18,227 nucleotides of DNA from UBA1543 sp964596375 (GTDB lineage: Bacteria; Pseudomonadota; Zetaproteobacteria; Mariprofundales; Mariprofundaceae): NCBI GenBank assembly GCA_964596375.1, contig CAZQTO010000035.1:1-18227 (forward strand). Direction: 5' to 3'. The translations under genes were made by a program, and so were the position numbers. Shown in pieces: positions 15,506 to 18,227 of this stretch (within the stretch, counting starts at the first letter, position 1; each line of letters opens with the position of its first letter). A model generated the notes under the pieces. That model worked only from the letters and a program-made list of their open reading frames with translations, was not told the DNA's origin and made no database searches.

Positions 15506-15535
15506 AAAAATCAATGAGGTCAAGCTCGATTGATT
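15506..15535 (-). terminator. Possible A/T-rich intrinsic terminator overlapping the uvrB stop
   Basis: On the minus strand AATCAAT (15535-15529) pairs with ATTGATT (15515-15509), with a further GAG/CTC pairing after one bulged C and a six-base loop, followed by a short run of T. The uvrB TGA falls in the 3' half of the hairpin. The stem is weak in G/C, so termination may be partial. Confidence 0.35.
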
Positions 15536-17508
15536 CCTTTGCTTAACTGGTCCAGTTCGTCGCGGTGCTTGGCGGCATCTTCGAAACGAAGGTCGGCGGC
15601 GGCTTCGAACATCAGGCGAGTCAATTCCTCGATGCGGGCCTTTTTGGCCTTGCCGGTCAGGCGAGATGGTTCGGGCTCGGCCACTTCGGGAATGTGGGCG
15701 TAATCCATTTCATACACAGAGCCAAGGATGTCGCGAATTTCCTTGATGATGGTGGTCGGTGTGATGCCGTGCTCAATATTGTAGGCCACCTGCTTTTCGC
15801 GACGACGGGAGGTTTCGTGCATGGCAAAGCGCATCGAATCGGTTTCCTTGTCGGCATACAGGATCACCCGCCCTTCCACATTGCGCGCCGCACGCCCGAT
15901 GGTCTGGATCAGCGAGCGCGATGAGCGTAAGAAACCTTCCTTGTCGGCATCGAAGATGGCGACAAGCGCCACCTCGGGAAGATCGAGGCCCTCGCGCAGC
16001 AGGTTGATACCCACAAGGATATCGAATTCCCCTTTTCTTAAATCACGCAGGATTTCCATGCGCTCGACAGTGACAATATCTGAATGCAGGTAACGCGCGC
16101 GCAGGCCCAATTTATCAAGGTATTCGCTCAGATCCTCGGCCATGCGCTTGGTCAGGCAGGTGGCGAGCACCCTCCACCCCTTCTCGATGACCCCCGCCAC
16201 TTCCGAAACGAAATCGTCCACCTGCGAAATGGCCGGACGCACCTCGATCTCCGGATCGACCAGACCAGTCGGACGGATCACCTGCTCGGCAAACACGCCG
16301 CCGCATTTCTCCATCTCGTATTTGCCGGGCGTGGCCGATACGTAGATCGCCTGCGGTACCACGCCTTCAAACTCTTCAAAACGCAGCGGCCGGTTATCCA
16401 GCGCGGAAGGCAAGCGGAAGCCGAAATCCACCAGTGTTTGTTTGCGTGAACGGTCGCCCTTATACATGCCACCGATCTGCGGCACGGTGACATGCGATTC
16501 GTCGAGCATGACCAGCGCATTATTGGGCAGGTAGTCGAGCAGCGTCGGTGGAGCCTCACCGGGCCCTCTGCCCGTCAGATGTCGCGAATAGTTCTCCACA
16601 CCGGTGCAGTAGCCGATTTCCTGAATCATCTCCAGATCGAAACGCGTGCGCTGCTCCAGCCTTTGTGCTTCGACCAGCTTGTTGTTGTCGTGCAGTTCGG
16701 CCAATCGCTCGGCCAGTTCGTCGCGGATGGCATCCATGGCCTTGATTAGCTGGCCTCTGGGCGTCACAAAGTGCGATTTGGGGAACACGGTGTATTTGTG
16801 CAGGGACTCGATGCGCTTGGCGGTGAGCGGATCGAAGCGCGAGATCGCATCCACCTCATCGCCGAAAAACTCGATTCTTATGGCAAAATCCTCGGCATGC
16901 GCCGGGAATATTTCAAGCACATCACCGCGCAGCCTGAAGGTGCCGCGATGGAAATCGGTGTCGTTGCGCTGGTATTGCAGCTCCACGAGCTTATCAATGG
17001 CGGCACGCATGCCCTGCTCCCGGCCCACCTCGAAGTAGAGCAGCATGTTGGCATAGGCCTCAGGCGAGCCCAAGCCATAGATGCATGACACCGAGGCGAT
17101 GATAATCACATCCTCGCGCTCCAGCAGCGAGCGCGTGGCGGCATGGCGCATGCGGTCGATGTGCTCGTTGATGGCCGAATCCTTCTCGATATAGGTATCC
17201 GATTGGATGACATAGGCCTCAGGCTGGTAGTAATCGTAGTAGGATACGAAGTACTCGACGGCATTATTGGGGAAGAACTGCTTGAATTCGCCATACAACT
17301 GGGCGGCAAGGGTCTTGTTCGGCGCCATGATCAGAGTCGGCTTTTGCACCTCCTGAATCACACAGGCCATGGTGTACGTTTTACCGGAACCGGTAACACC
17401 CAAAAGGGTCTGATGACGGGCACCGGCTTGCACGCCGCCGACCAGCTCCGCGATGGCCGTTGGCTGATCGCCCTGCGGAGTAAAATCGCCAACAAGCTCA
17501 AATTTCAT
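15520..17508 (-). CDS. uvrB: Excinuclease ABC subunit B
   Basis: UvrB is the damage-verifying helicase-like subunit of UvrABC nucleotide excision repair, loaded by UvrA and then bound by UvrC. The 662 residues show Walker A GVTGSGKT (37-44), the beta-hairpin region SYYDYYQPEAYV (89-100) that probes DNA, the DESH Walker B (336-339), helicase motif segments SATPGKYE, LLREGLDLPEVALV and QTIGRAARN, and a C-terminal UVR domain (about 622-658) that contacts UvrC. The start gives MKFELVGDFTPQGDQPTAI, the usual N terminus, though no good ribosome site is visible. I saw no clear LexA-type operator of the CTGT-N8-ACAG form upstream. It is divergent from typA. Confidence 0.98.
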   Translation of the reverse strand: MKFELVGDFTPQGDQPTAIAELVGGVQAGARHQTLLGVTGSGKTYTMACVIQEVQKPTLIMAPNKTLAAQLYGEFKQFFPNNAVEYFVSYYDYYQPEAYVIQSDTYIEKDSAINEHIDRMRHAATRSLLEREDVIIIASVSCIYGLGSPEAYANMLLYFEVGREQGMRAAIDKLVELQYQRNDTDFHRGTFRLRGDVLEIFPAHAEDFAIRIEFFGDEVDAISRFDPLTAKRIESLHKYTVFPKSHFVTPRGQLIKAMDAIRDELAERLAELHDNNKLVEAQRLEQRTRFDLEMIQEIGYCTGVENYSRHLTGRGPGEAPPTLLDYLPNNALVMLDESHVTVPQIGGMYKGDRSRKQTLVDFGFRLPSALDNRPLRFEEFEGVVPQAIYVSATPGKYEMEKCGGVFAEQVIRPTGLVDPEIEVRPAISQVDDFVSEVAGVIEKGWRVLATCLTKRMAEDLSEYLDKLGLRARYLHSDIVTVERMEILRDLRKGEFDILVGINLLREGLDLPEVALVAIFDADKEGFLRSSRSLIQTIGRAARNVEGRVILYADKETDSMRFAMHETSRRREKQVAYNIEHGITPTTIIKEIRDILGSVYEMDYAHIPEVAEPEPSRLTGKAKKARIEELTRLMFEAAADLRFEDAAKHRDELDQLSKGINRA

Positions 17509-17522
17509 GGCCGCAGGCTACA

Positions 17523-17707
17523 GGAAAAACACTCACCACGAAGACACAAAGAACACGAAGGAAAGGCATAAGAGTTGAAGGATTGGAACCCTTTGCTTTC
17601 GACGCTAATAATCGAGTGTATGGTCCGGCACTGCTTTGAATGTCTGGCAGCAAACCCTTATCTAATTGTTTTTCTTTGTGACTTCGTGCCTTTGTGGTTC
17701 AGGTTTT
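17523..17707. repeat. Inverted CACGAAG/CACAAAG repeat element in the uvrB-typA spacer
   Basis: The left arm core (17534-17561) reads CACCACGAAG, ACACAAAG, AACACGAAGG, a near-tandem of eight- to nine-base units. The right arm (17675-17698), read on the minus strand, gives ACCACAAAGGCACGAAG followed by TCACAAAG, so the arms are imperfect inverted copies about 110 bases apart. A/T-rich flanks (GGAAAAAC and its counterpart) extend the similarity outward. Sequences of this type are, as far as I know, scattered in intergenic regions of many environmental bacteria and often create spurious small reading frames. No transposase is present. It is more likely a non-autonomous palindromic repeat than a regulatory site. 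Confidence 0.6.
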
Positions 17708-17750
17708 ATGTGGTACTTCTATTCGGCGGACAAGCTGTTACCATGCGCGC

Positions 17751-17764
17751 GCCTCAAAAGAGGC
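17751..17764 (+). promoter_or_regulatory. Small hairpin in the typA leader
   Basis: GCCTCAAAAGAGGC forms a perfect five-base stem with an AAAA loop, 31 bases before the typA ATG and just after a GCGCGC stretch. No T-run follows, so it is not a terminator. It might stabilise the leader or be incidental. Confidence 0.25.
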
Positions 17765-17795
17765 CTATCTCAAACAGCTTCATCCAGGACAGCCA

Positions 17796-18227
17796 ATGAA
17801 CACCAAACTCCGCAACATCGCCATCATCGCCCACGTGGACCACGGCAAGACCACGCTGGTGGACGAACTGCTCAAGCAGTCCGGCACCTTCGCCGCACGT
17901 GAAGAAACAGAAACCCGCATGATGGATTCCAACGATCTGGAGAAGGAAAGAGGTATTACCATCCTCGCCAAGAACACTTCCCTGCTCTACGGCGATATGC
18001 GCATCAACATCGTCGACACCCCCGGGCATTCGGATTTCGGTGGCGAAGTCGAACGCATCCTGAATATGGTGGATGGCGTGCTGTTGCTGGTGGATGCCCG
18101 CGAAGGCCCGATGCCGCAGACCAAGTTTGTGACCTCCAAGGCGCTCGCTCTGGGCCTCAAACCCATCGTGGTGATCAACAAGATCGACCGTGAAGGCTCC
18201 GATCCGGATGCCGTGGTGGATGCCACC
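17796..18227 (+). CDS. typA: Ribosome-associated GTPase TypA/BipA, N-terminal part
   Basis: TypA/BipA is a translational GTPase related to EF-G and LepA that helps 50S assembly and adaptation to cold and other stress. The 144 codons visible begin MNTKLRNIAIIAHVDHGKTT, with G1 AHVDHGKT (12-19), switch I containing MDSNDLEKERGITILAKNT, where Thr55 is G2, G3 DTPGH (74-78) and G4 NKID (128-131). The DLEKERGITILAKNT stretch separates TypA from LepA and EF-G. AGGA lies six bases before the ATG. The gene is cut by the window end; the missing part should hold the remaining GTPase domain, the beta-barrel and the C-terminal domains. It is the only plus-strand gene here. Confidence 0.97.
   Translation, partial: MNTKLRNIAIIAHVDHGKTTLVDELLKQSGTFAAREETETRMMDSNDLEKERGITILAKNTSLLYGDMRINIVDTPGHSDFGGEVERILNMVDGVLLLVDAREGPMPQTKFVTSKALALGLKPIVVINKIDREGSDPDAVVDAT

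Noticed and set aside
17509..17640. Search for a LexA operator before uvrB
   Set aside because: No CTGT-N8-ACAG-like sequence was seen; the nearest CTG/CAG pairs have wrong spacing.
17143..17799. Small plus-strand frames running out of uvrB and through the spacer, with SPRRHKEHEGK- and FLCDFVPLW-like products
   Set aside because: They are translations of the CACGAAG repeat arms and antisense uvrB, a familiar source of false genes.

Overview
The window is a stretch of a Gram-negative bacterial chromosome, moderately GC-rich, with almost every gene on the minus strand. It carries the conserved proteobacterial cluster rpsB-tsf-pyrH-frr-uppS-cdsA-dxr-rseP-bamA-skp-lpxD-fabZ-lpxA-lpxI-lpxB. Lipid A, BamA and Skp genes prove an outer membrane. 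The order uppS-cdsA-dxr resembles Pseudomonas rather than E. coli, while lpxI between lpxA and lpxB resembles alphaproteobacteria. Taken together I infer a proteobacterium outside the gamma class, possibly a zetaproteobacterium such as Mariprofundus. That placement is impression, not proof.

Layout by coordinate. 1-13217 is one long minus-strand operon read from right to left: ribosomal protein S2, EF-Ts, UMP kinase and ribosome recycling factor come first, then isoprenoid and phospholipid enzymes (UppS, CdsA, Dxr), then envelope quality control and outer-membrane assembly (RseP, BamA, Skp), then lipid A synthesis (LpxD, FabZ, LpxA, LpxI and the first 12 codons of LpxB). Genes overlap or lie within 40 bases of each other, with repeated 4-base stop/start overlaps, so translational coupling is likely. 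Just upstream of rpsB (13218-13358) are a candidate promoter with a GC-rich discriminator and a leader that can fold into a three-way junction, a plausible S2 feedback site.

13359-14018 encodes a small M50 site-2-type membrane protease. 14186-14787 encodes a secreted protein with two BON domains whose frame is broken at a run of nine A residues; a one-base slip restores a 200-residue product. 14956-15477 is an A/T-rich orphan gene with a HEPN-like R-x4-H motif. 15520-17508 is uvrB, excision repair. A 287-base divergent spacer then holds an inverted pair of CACGAAG-type repeat arms, a dispersed repeat type, and at 17796 the plus-strand typA/bipA gene begins and runs off the window.

Functionally the main operon couples ribosome production to envelope growth: Dxr and UppS feed the undecaprenyl carrier, CdsA feeds phospholipid, LpxA/FabZ/LpxD/LpxI/LpxB feed lipid A, and BamA/Skp/RseP place and monitor outer-membrane proteins. 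I found no CRISPR array, tRNA, rRNA, insertion sequence or clear novel multi-gene system. The points most worth checking are the BON frameshift, the rpsB leader, the HEPN-like orphan and the CACGAAG inverted repeat.
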